A DNA stretch of 27,258 bases from NCBI GenBank assembly GCA_002704685.1, contig PAHD01000026.1:34032-61289 (forward strand), given 5' to 3'. This document shows, in pieces, positions 1 through 7,486 of this stretch; position 1 is the first letter of the stretch; every line of letters starts with the position of its first letter. This stretch comes from Fidelibacterota bacterium. Its GTDB lineage: Bacteria; Fidelibacterota; Marinisomatia; SCGC-AAA003-L08; D37C17. Made by a program: the position numbers and the translations under genes. The notes below the pieces were generated by a model. It made no database searches, was not told where the DNA came from, and saw only the letters and a list, made by a program, of their open reading frames with translations.

Positions 1-108
1 GAAAAAACTGGCTTAAGATACTGTATAAATTCTGCATCATTAAAATTTATTAAAAAAGACGATTTAATTAAAGAAGGTTACGAAAAATACCTAAGTTTAT
101 TCGAATGA
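1..108 (+). CDS. C-terminal fragment of unidentified protein
   Basis: An open frame runs from the first base of the window to a TGA at 106-108, giving the last 35 residues of a protein whose start lies outside. The tail is Lys-rich and ends in YLSLFE. The stop overlaps the next gene's start as ATGA, so the two genes are probably cotranscribed and translationally coupled. No family is recognisable from this tail, and no function is proposed. Confidence 0.7.
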   Translation, partial: EKTGLRYCINSASLKFIKKDDLIKEGYEKYLSLFE

Positions 109-431
109 GTACAATTTTTAAACAAATTATAGACAAAAAAATAGAAACTAATTTGATTTATGAAGATAAATTGTGTTTAGCATTTAACGATAAAAATCCT
201 ATAGCTCCTATACATATACTTATTGTACCTAAAAAAGAAATTCCAACTATTAATGATTTAACGGAAGAAGATAAAAACTTAATTGGTCATTTAATTTTTA
301 CTGCAAAAAATATTGCCAAAGAAAAAAATATCGAAGAAACTGGATATAGGCTTTTTTTTAATTGCAATGAAGATGGTGGTCAAACTATTTTTCACATTCA
401 TTTACATCTGGTTGGTGGTAAAAAACTCTAA
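105..431 (+). CDS. HIT family (histidine triad) nucleotide-binding protein
   Basis: This is a small cytosolic nucleotide hydrolase or transferase of the HINT branch. Family members cleave purine nucleoside phosphoramidates and related nucleotides. The protein is 108 residues, the usual HINT length. It carries the defining His-phi-His-phi-His-phi-phi motif at its C-terminus, with H97, H99 and H101 in HIHLHLVGG. The N-terminal half has the typical segment NPIAPIHILIVPKKEI. The start ATG overlaps the upstream stop as ATGA. The true substrate cannot be read from sequence. The position directly ahead of phosphoglycerate mutase does not point to a specific pathway. Confidence 0.93.
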   Translation: MSTIFKQIIDKKIETNLIYEDKLCLAFNDKNPIAPIHILIVPKKEIPTINDLTEEDKNLIGHLIFTAKNIAKEKNIEETGYRLFFNCNEDGGQTIFHIHLHLVGGKKL

Positions 432-449
432 ACTTAAATAATTTTAAAT

Positions 450-1085
450 ATGAAAAAAATAATTTTAATAAGGCACGGTCAATCAGTATATAATTTAGAA
501 AATAGATTTACTGGATGGAAGGATGTTGATTTAACAGAAAAAGGTATTAATGAAGCAAAAAATGCTGCAGTTTTACTTAAAAACCATCAAATTAATTTAG
601 CATACACATCTAAGTTAAAAAGAGCTCAAGAAACTCTTAGTATTATTTTAAATAAATTAAATTTAAACCTTGATATCACTAAAGATATAAGATTAAATGA
701 GAGAGATTATGGTAGTTTAGTTAATCAAAATAAAGAAGAAGCAGCAATTAAATATGGTGCTGATCAAGTACAGAAATGGAGAAGAAGCTACGATATTCCT
801 CCCCCAAATGGTGAATCTCTTAAAGATACTTATAATAGATGTATACCATTTTTTAAGGAAATAATGAAATTAAATAAAAATATTTTAATTTCAGCTCATG
901 GAAACAGTATTAGAGCAATAGTTAAATATCTACTAAATATTAATGAAGATGATATTTTAAAAACTGAAATAGGTTGGTGCGAGCCATGGATATTTACATT
1001 AGATAAAAATATTGTAATGGATTTGCAAATTCTCCATTACGATAAAGTTAGTAATAGTAATTTGCCAATTAATATTAGATTTTGA
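450..1085 (+). CDS. gpmA: 2,3-bisphosphoglycerate-dependent phosphoglycerate mutase
   Basis: The predicted enzyme interconverts 3- and 2-phosphoglycerate in glycolysis and gluconeogenesis through a phosphohistidine. The phosphoacceptor signature LIRHGQSVYN is at the N-terminus (R8, H9). It is followed by NRFTGWKDVDLTEKG, typical of dPGM and not of general histidine phosphatases. The acidic catalytic residue is E84 in LNERDYG, and the second catalytic His is H150 in SAHGNS. WRRSYDIPPPNGES is also diagnostic. At 211 residues it is shorter than the roughly 250-residue Escherichia coli enzyme, lacking part of the C-terminal tail, as in other compact versions. It lies 18 bases after the HIT gene and one base before the next ATG. 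Confidence 0.93.
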   Translation: MKKIILIRHGQSVYNLENRFTGWKDVDLTEKGINEAKNAAVLLKNHQINLAYTSKLKRAQETLSIILNKLNLNLDITKDIRLNERDYGSLVNQNKEEAAIKYGADQVQKWRRSYDIPPPNGESLKDTYNRCIPFFKEIMKLNKNILISAHGNSIRAIVKYLLNINEDDILKTEIGWCEPWIFTLDKNIVMDLQILHYDKVSNSNLPINIRF

Positions 1086-1086
1086 T

Positions 1087-1764
1087 ATGTATTATGTAAT
1101 TATTTTATTTTTGAATTTTATTTTTACCGATGATAATGCTCATGATCTAATAAATAGAACGATTGATATTGAATGCCCTGGAAATATTGGGTGTGAATGT
1201 AGTATGTCTGACGATTGTCTTAATGAAAACTGCCTTCGAATTCCAAAAGGTGGATTTTGTATGCCAACTGAAGGCGATAAGTTTCCAGATTTTTTTTCAG
1301 TAGATCAATTTGATAATTTATTTAGCTTAAATGATCTGAACACTAGCGGTAAGTATGTGCTTCTTGAAATGGGGACTACCTGGTGTGCACCTTGTAATGT
1401 TTTAGCAAACTGGCTTGCATGGAATGATAATGAAATAGAAAATAAAAAATGGTGGAAACCAGAATATAAAAAAATAAAAGACTTAATTAACGATAATAAA
1501 GTAATATTGATAACTGTATTATATGAAAATGAAAATAGAGATAATGCTAATTATGAAACTGTCTATGAATGGTATGAAAATTTCCCTGATGAACATACTA
1601 TAATTATTTCAGATAACAATAAAGAATTACATAAATGGTATAAACCAACTGGAATTCCTGCATTTACTTTACTTGATTCAAATATGACTGTAATTTCATA
1701 TACAAATAGAGGTTTAAATACACCTTTTGATAAACTTTTAGAGCTTACTCATGAAAACAAATAA
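1087..1764 (+). CDS. Exported Cys-rich thioredoxin-fold (TlpA/redoxin-like) protein
   Basis: Predicted extracytoplasmic thiol-disulfide protein. Residues 1-14 form a short hydrophobic signal segment. Residues 30-58 hold six cysteines (30, 36, 38, 44, 49, 58) in a compact module ahead of the thioredoxin fold. The fold starts near residue 65 and carries the active site WCAPC (C100 and C103) and the conserved cis-proline region TGIPAFTLLD. TlpA/ResA relatives reduce or isomerise disulfides of exported proteins such as cytochromes c; the partner here is unknown. The Cys module resembles small disulfide-stabilised domains but I cannot name it. The 3' end overlaps the recombinase gene by 14 bases. 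Confidence 0.82.
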   Translation: MYYVIILFLNFIFTDDNAHDLINRTIDIECPGNIGCECSMSDDCLNENCLRIPKGGFCMPTEGDKFPDFFSVDQFDNLFSLNDLNTSGKYVLLEMGTTWCAPCNVLANWLAWNDNEIENKKWWKPEYKKIKDLINDNKVILITVLYENENRDNANYETVYEWYENFPDEHTIIISDNNKELHKWYKPTGIPAFTLLDSNMTVISYTNRGLNTPFDKLLELTHENK

Positions 1765-2683
1765 AAATTATAATTTTTTACTAAATGAGGTAAAAAAATA
1801 TTTAGCTTATCTTCAGTTTGAACGTAACATGTCAACTAATACTACGGAGTCTTATTATTTAGATTTAAAAGATTTTATCGACTATATTTTTTTTAATCAA
1901 AACATAGATAATTTCAAGAATCTTAAAACTAAAAATATTCAATCCTATTTAATTGAAATATCAAAATATAATTTTACAAAGACATACTCAAGCTCAAGTA
2001 TAAATAGAAAAATTTCAAGCTTAAAGGGATTCCAGAAATACCTTTTTGTTAACAATGTGATAAAGATTAATAACTCAGATATTTTTAAGTCAATAAAAAA
2101 GACTAAAAAAATACCATTAACATTAAATTACGAAGAAATTAAAAAAATTTTATCTAGTATTAATATGAGTAAAAACAATTCCTTCAGAGACAAATGTATA
2201 ATTTCTATGTTATATTCTTGTGGCCTTAGAGTAAGTGAGCTTTTATCATTAAATTTAACAAATATAAATTTAGATGAAGATATTTTAAGAGTTTTAGGTA
2301 AAGGAAATAAGGAACGTATTATACCAATTGGAAATAAATCAAGACAAGATCTGATAAACTACTTAGAAAATGAAAGACCAAAATTATCAAGAAAAAAAGA
2401 TTCTAAAGGGTTTTTATTTCTAAGTAATAGAGGTAATTCTTTATCAAGAAAGACTACTTGGAACATAGTAAGGATTCATTCTAAAAAATGTTTTCCTGAT
2501 AAAAGTATTTCTCCTCATACATTTAGACATAGTTTTGCATCTCATTTACTTGAAGGAGGGGCTGATTTAAGAATTGTCCAAGAACTACTTGGTCATTCTA
2601 GCATATCTACAACTCAAATCTATACGCATATAGATAAAAGTTATTTAAAAGAAATACATAAACAATTTCACCCTAGAGGATAG
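1751..2683 (+). CDS. xerD: Tyrosine recombinase XerC/XerD (chromosome dimer resolution)
   Basis: Site-specific recombinase of the Xer family, which resolves chromosome dimers at dif during cell division. The N-terminal SAM-like DNA-binding domain (about residues 10-105) has the typical ERNMSTNTTESYYLDLKDF. The catalytic domain has R160 in CGLRVSEL, the beta-hairpin Lys in GKGNKERIIP, HTFRHSFASHLLEGG (His-x-x-Arg), LGHSS, and the nucleophile Y291 in TQIYTH. All active-site residues are present. The 310-residue length and the terminal QFHPRG match housekeeping Xer proteins and not phage integrases. XerC and XerD cannot be separated firmly; the C-terminal IHKQFHPRG looks more XerD-like. It may be the only Xer protein of the cell. 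Confidence 0.93.
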   Translation: MKTNKNYNFLLNEVKKYLAYLQFERNMSTNTTESYYLDLKDFIDYIFFNQNIDNFKNLKTKNIQSYLIEISKYNFTKTYSSSSINRKISSLKGFQKYLFVNNVIKINNSDIFKSIKKTKKIPLTLNYEEIKKILSSINMSKNNSFRDKCIISMLYSCGLRVSELLSLNLTNINLDEDILRVLGKGNKERIIPIGNKSRQDLINYLENERPKLSRKKDSKGFLFLSNRGNSLSRKTTWNIVRIHSKKCFPDKSISPHTFRHSFASHLLEGGADLRIVQELLGHSSISTTQIYTHIDKSYLKEIHKQFHPRG

Positions 2684-2685
2684 CA

Positions 2686-3345
2686 ATGTTATTAAGATTA
2701 GATTTTGAAATATTAATTTTACTTATTCCTGCGTTAATATTTTCTCTTTGTGTACATGAGTTTTCACATGGTATTGTTGCATATTACTATGGTGATGATA
2801 CAGCATACAAATATGGCAGGCTTACTTTAAATCCGATAAAGCATTTAGATCCAATGGGATCACTTATGTTATTATTTATAGGATTTGGATATGCAAAGCC
2901 TGTTCCAGTTAATACGTTTAATTTAAATAATCCTAGAGAAGATATAATTAAAGTTGCTGCTGCTGGTCCAATATCTAATCTAATTCTTGCATTTTTTGGA
3001 TACTTTTTAATGTATTTTATATTTAGTTTTATACCTAATATTTTTAATGAATCTATTCATCTTTTTTTTCGTATTTTTATTCAGATAAATATTTATCTTG
3101 CTATATTCAACTTAATTCCTGTATATCCCCTTGATGGTGGTCAAATATTTGGTAACTTTATATCTAAATATTACCCTAATTTCAATAAAAATTTATTTGT
3201 CTATGGTCCAAGAATTTTACTTGGTATGATTTTAATTGGTCTTGTTAGTGGATTTTCAATAATAAGCTTGTTTCTTCAACCTTTTTATTATATTATAGAT
3301 ACATTATTCAATTTTATTATTTCTTTATTTTTTAATCTTTTTTAA
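2686..3345 (+). CDS. M50 family membrane metallopeptidase (site-2 protease-like)
   Basis: Polytopic intramembrane zinc protease of the M50 group (Rip/YwhC-like short form). Zinc ligands H24 and H28 with catalytic E25 lie in the first helix (HEFSHG). The third ligand D150 is in NLIPVYPLDGG. AAAGPISNLILA around residues 91-102 is the family's conserved central helix motif. At 219 residues with no PDZ domain it belongs to the short M50B type seen in many bacteria, whose substrates are mostly unknown. An AGAGGA sequence about seven bases before the ATG is a fair ribosome binding site, one of few clear ones here. The stop overlaps the next small ORF as TAATG. Confidence 0.92.
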   Translation: MLLRLDFEILILLIPALIFSLCVHEFSHGIVAYYYGDDTAYKYGRLTLNPIKHLDPMGSLMLLFIGFGYAKPVPVNTFNLNNPREDIIKVAAAGPISNLILAFFGYFLMYFIFSFIPNIFNESIHLFFRIFIQINIYLAIFNLIPVYPLDGGQIFGNFISKYYPNFNKNLFVYGPRILLGMILIGLVSGFSIISLFLQPFYYIIDTLFNFIISLFFNLF

Positions 3346-3461
3346 TGAAACATTTAAGACATACCAATTGGAGAAATAACAGTTTTAAGAGTAAAATTTT
3401 TAAAAATTTAATTATTTTACTGATTATTTTTTTTCTACTTAATTATATGAGAAGTCTATGA
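3345..3461 (+). CDS. Small single-pass membrane protein, 38 residues
   Basis: A short ORF fills the gap between the M50 protease gene and the formiminotransferase gene. Its ATG overlaps the protease stop (TAATG, ATG at 3345-3347) and its TGA (3459-3461) overlaps the next start as ATGA. Both junctions are therefore of the translationally coupled type seen throughout this run. The product has a basic, polar N-terminus (about residues 1-20, several Lys and Arg) followed by one hydrophobic helix, NLIILLIIFFLLNY. This suggests a single-pass protein with its N-terminus inside. It is too short for FtsB or FtsL and I recognise no family. It could be a chance ORF in A+T-rich DNA, but the double overlap argues for a real gene. 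Confidence 0.55.
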   Translation: MKHLRHTNWRNNSFKSKIFKNLIILLIIFFLLNYMRSL

Positions 3462-5137
3462 AATTAATTGAATGTGTTCCAAATTTTAGTGAAGGAAGAA
3501 ATAAGAATTTTATTAATGATATAAAATCGATAGTTAATTCCTCAGATCATGTACATTTATTAGATATTGATCCTGGAGCTGATACAAATAGAACCGTTTT
3601 AACCTTTGTTGGAAAACCTGAAAATGTCCTTGAAACTGCTTTTAATTTAATTAAATATTCATCTACTGTCATTGACATGTCAACACAAAAAGGTGAACAT
3701 CCTAGAATGGGTGCAACTGACGTTTGTCCGCTGATACCTCTTCAAAATGTTACTATGAATGAATGTATTGAATTATCAAAAAAACTAGGTAAAAAAGTCT
3801 GGGAAGAATTAAGTATACCTGTTTTCCTATACGAAAATTCTGCCTCTTCTAAAGAACGTAAAAATTTATCTAATATAAGAAATGGTCAATATGAAGGAAT
3901 GAAGTCTAAAATTAAACAGAAACAATGGTATGCAGACTATGGATTATCAAATTTTAATATAAAATCAGGAGTTACTGCAATTGGTGCTAGAGAGTTTTTA
4001 ATCGCTTACAATATTAATATAAACACTACAGATAAAAAGATTGCAACTGACATTGCTCTAGATATTAGAGAAGCTGGAAGACTAAAAAGAGATAAAAATG
4101 GAATTATATTAAGAGATTCAAATGGAAAAGGTATTAAAAAACCAGGTAAATTTAAGTACTGTAAAGCTGTTGGGTGGTATATAGATGAGTATAAACAAGC
4201 GCAAGTATCTATAAACCTAACAGATTATACAAAAACGACAATTTATAAAGTTTTTGAAGAAGTTAGAAAACAAGCTAGAAAACGTGGGTTTAGAGTAACT
4301 GGTAGTGAAATAGTAGGACTAGTTCCAAAAAAAGCACTAATAGATACTGGTATATACTACCTTAAAGATCAAGGTAAATCAATAGGAATACCTGAAAACG
4401 ATATTTTAGATGTAGCAATTAAATCTTTAGGATTATCTGATATAGATTACTTTGATATAAGTAATAAAATTATTGAAAATTCTATCAAATCAACTAGCAC
4501 TACATTGTTAAATTCAAAAATTAATGATTTTGCTAATGAACTATCAAGAAACTCATATGCACCTGGAGGAGGAAGTGTCGCAGCATTAGTTGGTTTAATG
4601 GGATCCTCATTATCATGTATGGTTTCAAATTTAACTTTTGAAAACAAAAAATTTTCACTACATAAAGAAAAGCATTTCAAAGCATCCTTCAATTTACAAA
4701 ATTTATCAAATGAATTATCTTTACTAATCGACCAGGATACGAATGCTTATAAAAAAATTATTTCAGCAAGAAGACTTCCAAAGAAAACTAAAGACCAGAT
4801 AATAAAAAGAGATAAAGCATTATTAAATGCAACAATACTAGCAATAGAAACTCCACATAAAGTTTTAGAGCTGTGTTTAAAAGTACATAAAATTATTTTT
4901 AAAGTTATAAACTTTATAAACATGAATTGTATATCTGATATAGGAGCTGCAAATAATTGTATTTTGTCCTCATCAAAAAGTGCTTACCTGAATATATTGA
5001 TAAACTTAGGTGATATAAATAAAAATCAACAAAATAAATATAAGGAAAGTGCAAAATATTATATAAAACAAGTTGATAACTATTATTTACAAATCAACAA
5101 AATTGTTGATAAAGAATTAGGACTTTCTAATGATTAA
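3458..5137 (+). CDS. ftcD: Glutamate formiminotransferase-formiminotetrahydrofolate cyclodeaminase (bifunctional)
   Basis: A fused two-enzyme protein linking histidine breakdown to folate. The first half transfers the formimino group from N-formimino-L-glutamate to tetrahydrofolate. The second half deaminates the product to 5,10-methenyl-THF. The transferase N-domain begins KLIECVPNFSEGRN and has the catalytic His (H81) in GEHPRMGATDV, matching H82 of the porcine enzyme. The transferase C-domain follows at about residues 180-325. The cyclodeaminase begins near residue 345, with APGGGSVAALVG and the active-site region DQDTNAYKKI. Length (559) fits the mammalian-type fusion. No other hut genes are near, so it may serve one-carbon supply in a dispersed pathway. 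The stop overlaps mutL by eight bases. Confidence 0.93.
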   Translation: MKLIECVPNFSEGRNKNFINDIKSIVNSSDHVHLLDIDPGADTNRTVLTFVGKPENVLETAFNLIKYSSTVIDMSTQKGEHPRMGATDVCPLIPLQNVTMNECIELSKKLGKKVWEELSIPVFLYENSASSKERKNLSNIRNGQYEGMKSKIKQKQWYADYGLSNFNIKSGVTAIGAREFLIAYNININTTDKKIATDIALDIREAGRLKRDKNGIILRDSNGKGIKKPGKFKYCKAVGWYIDEYKQAQVSINLTDYTKTTIYKVFEEVRKQARKRGFRVTGSEIVGLVPKKALIDTGIYYLKDQGKSIGIPENDILDVAIKSLGLSDIDYFDISNKIIENSIKSTSTTLLNSKINDFANELSRNSYAPGGGSVAALVGLMGSSLSCMVSNLTFENKKFSLHKEKHFKASFNLQNLSNELSLLIDQDTNAYKKIISARRLPKKTKDQIIKRDKALLNATILAIETPHKVLELCLKVHKIIFKVINFINMNCISDIGAANNCILSSSKSAYLNILINLGDINKNQQNKYKESAKYYIKQVDNYYLQINKIVDKELGLSND

Positions 5138-6824
5138 TAAAGTATTAAAACTTAATGATAATTTAATTAATCAAATTGCAGCAGGAGAAGTAGTTGATAA
5201 CCCTTCATCTGTTATAAAAGAATTATTAGAGAATTCGATTGATGCAAATAGTAGAAAAATCCAAGTTTATATAAAAAATGGTGGAAAAAAAAGTATTCTT
5301 GTAATCGATGATGGTTGTGGTATGCATAAAAATGATCTTATTAATGCGTTCAATAGATTTGCTACAAGTAAAATTGAGAAGCAAAAAGATTTGGAAAACA
5401 TCAGAACTTTAGGATTTAGAGGTGAAGCACTTCCAAGTATTTCTTCTGTATCTAATACAACAATAAAATCAAAGCAATCAAATTATGAAGGTCATAAATT
5501 AGAAATTAATGGAGGTACACAAGTAGATTTACGGCCAGACAGTATACATAAAGGAACATCAATTTTAGTTGAAAATCTTTTTTATAATATTCCTGCTAGA
5601 TTAAAATTTTTAAAAAATGACAATAGTGAATATCAAAAAATATTAAAACTTTTTAAAGTTTTTTGTTTATCAAATCCTGAGATATCTTTTGAACTATTCA
5701 ATAATAACAAAAAAGTCTACAGTTTTCCATCATCTGATCTAAAAACTAGAATAGTTAATCTTTATGGGGAAGATTACAAAAAATCTTTAATAGAAGTTAA
5801 TTTTAAAATTGATAAATATTTAATTACTGGTTTTGTAGGTAATTTATCATTAGTTCGAAAAAGGAGAGGGCACCAGTTTTCATTTATTAATGGTAGATAT
5901 ATTATTAATCACTTAATAAACCAAACTATTTATAACACATATGATTCATTATTGCAAAGAGGTGAGTTTCCTTTCTATTTATTAAATATTGTTATTGATA
6001 ATAATTTAATTGATATCAATGTTCATCCTAAAAAGACAGAGATTAAATTTAAAAACGAAATGCAAATTCAACATGCTATTAAAAAATCAATATCACAATC
6101 ATTAAAAAATACTATAAAAGTTATACCTAGTATGTTTGTGCCAAGAGAAAATTTTAATAATCAAGTATTGGATTTACCATTTAATAATAATATTTCTAAT
6201 GATATTACTGATGAGAAAATCGATAAGATGTTTACTGATTCAACCTTATCACTTCAAGATAATGTTAAAGTTTGGCAAATACACAATAAGTACATAATAA
6301 CTGAAATATCTTCTGGCTTAATATTAATTGATCAACATGTAGCGCATGAAAGAATATTATACGAAAAGGCTTTAAAGTCATTGGAAGGTGATGGGTTAAA
6401 TGCTCAGAAAATTATGTTTCCAATAACTTTAAATTACGATCCTGAGGATTTTAATAGTCTATTAGATATTATTCCATATTTAAATAAAATAGGTTTTGAT
6501 ATAAGAGAGTTTGGTGAAAACTCTATAATTATAGAAGGATCTCCTCCAGAATTATTAAATGGTAAGGAAAAAGAAGTTATTAGTGAAATACTTGACAACT
6601 ATATTGAACATAAACAATTAAATTCATCTTTCATTGACTACATGGCTGCAACATATTCTTGTAAGGCTGCAATTAAAGCTGGAGATAAACTTGATGATTC
6701 TGAATGCATAAGTTTAATAGATAAGTTATTTGCTACCAAACATCCCTATTATTGTCCCCATGGCAGACCAATAATAGTAAATCTTAGTATAAGTGATCTT
6801 GATAAAAGATTTGAAAGACTTTAA
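5130..6824 (+). CDS. mutL: DNA mismatch repair protein MutL (endonuclease type)
   Basis: Mismatch-repair ATPase that links MutS recognition to strand incision. The GHKL ATPase N-domain has NQIAAGEVVDNPSSVIKELL with ENSIDA, then DDGCGM and TLGFRGEAL. INVHPKKTEIKF marks the end of the N-terminal region near residue 310. The C-domain carries the metal-dependent endonuclease motif as DQHVAHERILYE (D401), where the usual DQHA has Val in place of Ala. The supporting motifs SCKAA, CPHGRP (C542) and the terminal FERL are also present. It therefore probably nicks the new strand itself, as in bacteria without MutH. At 564 residues it is compact, with a short linker (about 320-370). AGGA nine bases upstream may aid initiation. 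Confidence 0.96.
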   Translation: MINKVLKLNDNLINQIAAGEVVDNPSSVIKELLENSIDANSRKIQVYIKNGGKKSILVIDDGCGMHKNDLINAFNRFATSKIEKQKDLENIRTLGFRGEALPSISSVSNTTIKSKQSNYEGHKLEINGGTQVDLRPDSIHKGTSILVENLFYNIPARLKFLKNDNSEYQKILKLFKVFCLSNPEISFELFNNNKKVYSFPSSDLKTRIVNLYGEDYKKSLIEVNFKIDKYLITGFVGNLSLVRKRRGHQFSFINGRYIINHLINQTIYNTYDSLLQRGEFPFYLLNIVIDNNLIDINVHPKKTEIKFKNEMQIQHAIKKSISQSLKNTIKVIPSMFVPRENFNNQVLDLPFNNNISNDITDEKIDKMFTDSTLSLQDNVKVWQIHNKYIITEISSGLILIDQHVAHERILYEKALKSLEGDGLNAQKIMFPITLNYDPEDFNSLLDIIPYLNKIGFDIREFGENSIIIEGSPPELLNGKEKEVISEILDNYIEHKQLNSSFIDYMAATYSCKAAIKAGDKLDDSECISLIDKLFATKHPYYCPHGRPIIVNLSISDLDKRFERL

Positions 6825-6850
6825 TAAAAAGTTTAAATTAAATATAATTA

Positions 6851-7486
6851 ATGTTTATGAATAACGTAAGAAAATATATAATTACTGGAATTATTTCTAT
6901 AATACCACTAGCTTTAACTTATTGGCTAATTAAATACTTATTTATTTTCTTTTCAGAACCTGGGAAATATATTGTTGATATAATATTTAATTATACCTTC
7001 ATTAAAAGTTTGCCTTTTATTTTTAATTTATACGTTTATTTTTCTTATGTCATTGGTTTTCTACTAACTATTTTATTCTTATTTTTCCTAGGAGGTATAA
7101 TATCAAATGTTTTTGGAAAAAAATTATACTCATTATTTGAGTCTTTTTTAAACAAAATTCCAATTGTTAACAAAGTATATCAAACAACAAAACAAATCAC
7201 TAATACTTTTACTAAAGATAATACAAAGGCATTTCAAAAAGTTGTTTTAATTGAATACCCTAGAGATAATCTGTGGACTTTAGCTATGGTGTCAGGAGAA
7301 ACATTAAACAGGAATAATGAGAAATGTTACAAACTTTTTGTACCTACAACACCTAATCCTACATCGGGTTTTTTACTAATTATAAATTCAAAAAATGCTA
7401 TAGAAACTAATATATCTGTAGAAGAAGCAATGGAAATTATTATATCAGCAGGGATGATCTCACCAGATAAATTTGATATTAAATGA
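6851..7486 (+). CDS. DUF502 family membrane protein
   Basis: A conserved bacterial membrane protein of unknown biochemical role. The family appears in many genomes and also in plants (COV, continuous vascular ring). Two membrane helices are visible at about residues 10-33 and 58-88. Family hallmarks follow: IPIVNKVYQTTKQI, the segment YPRDNLWTLAMVSGE, and VPTTPNPTSGFLLII near residue 170. The length of 211 is normal. An alternative ATG lies two codons downstream; I kept the first. The stop overlaps the next gene as ATGA, so it is coupled to the cyclic-di-GMP protein, although no functional link is established. Confidence 0.88.
   Translation: MFMNNVRKYIITGIISIIPLALTYWLIKYLFIFFSEPGKYIVDIIFNYTFIKSLPFIFNLYVYFSYVIGFLLTILFLFFLGGIISNVFGKKLYSLFESFLNKIPIVNKVYQTTKQITNTFTKDNTKAFQKVVLIEYPRDNLWTLAMVSGETLNRNNEKCYKLFVPTTPNPTSGFLLIINSKNAIETNISVEEAMEIIISAGMISPDKFDIK

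Noticed and set aside
1751..2683. Phage or integron integrase marking a mobile element
   Set aside because: Length, motifs and C-terminus fit housekeeping Xer, and no attachment site, tRNA end or phage gene is nearby.
4447..4692. Reverse-strand ORF inside the FTCD gene
   Set aside because: It is antisense to a confidently assigned domain and shows no recognisable motif; it is a shadow of the real gene. The same applies to the antisense ORFs at 11162-11350, 17214-17396, 22251-22478, 22495-22737 and 26355-26579.
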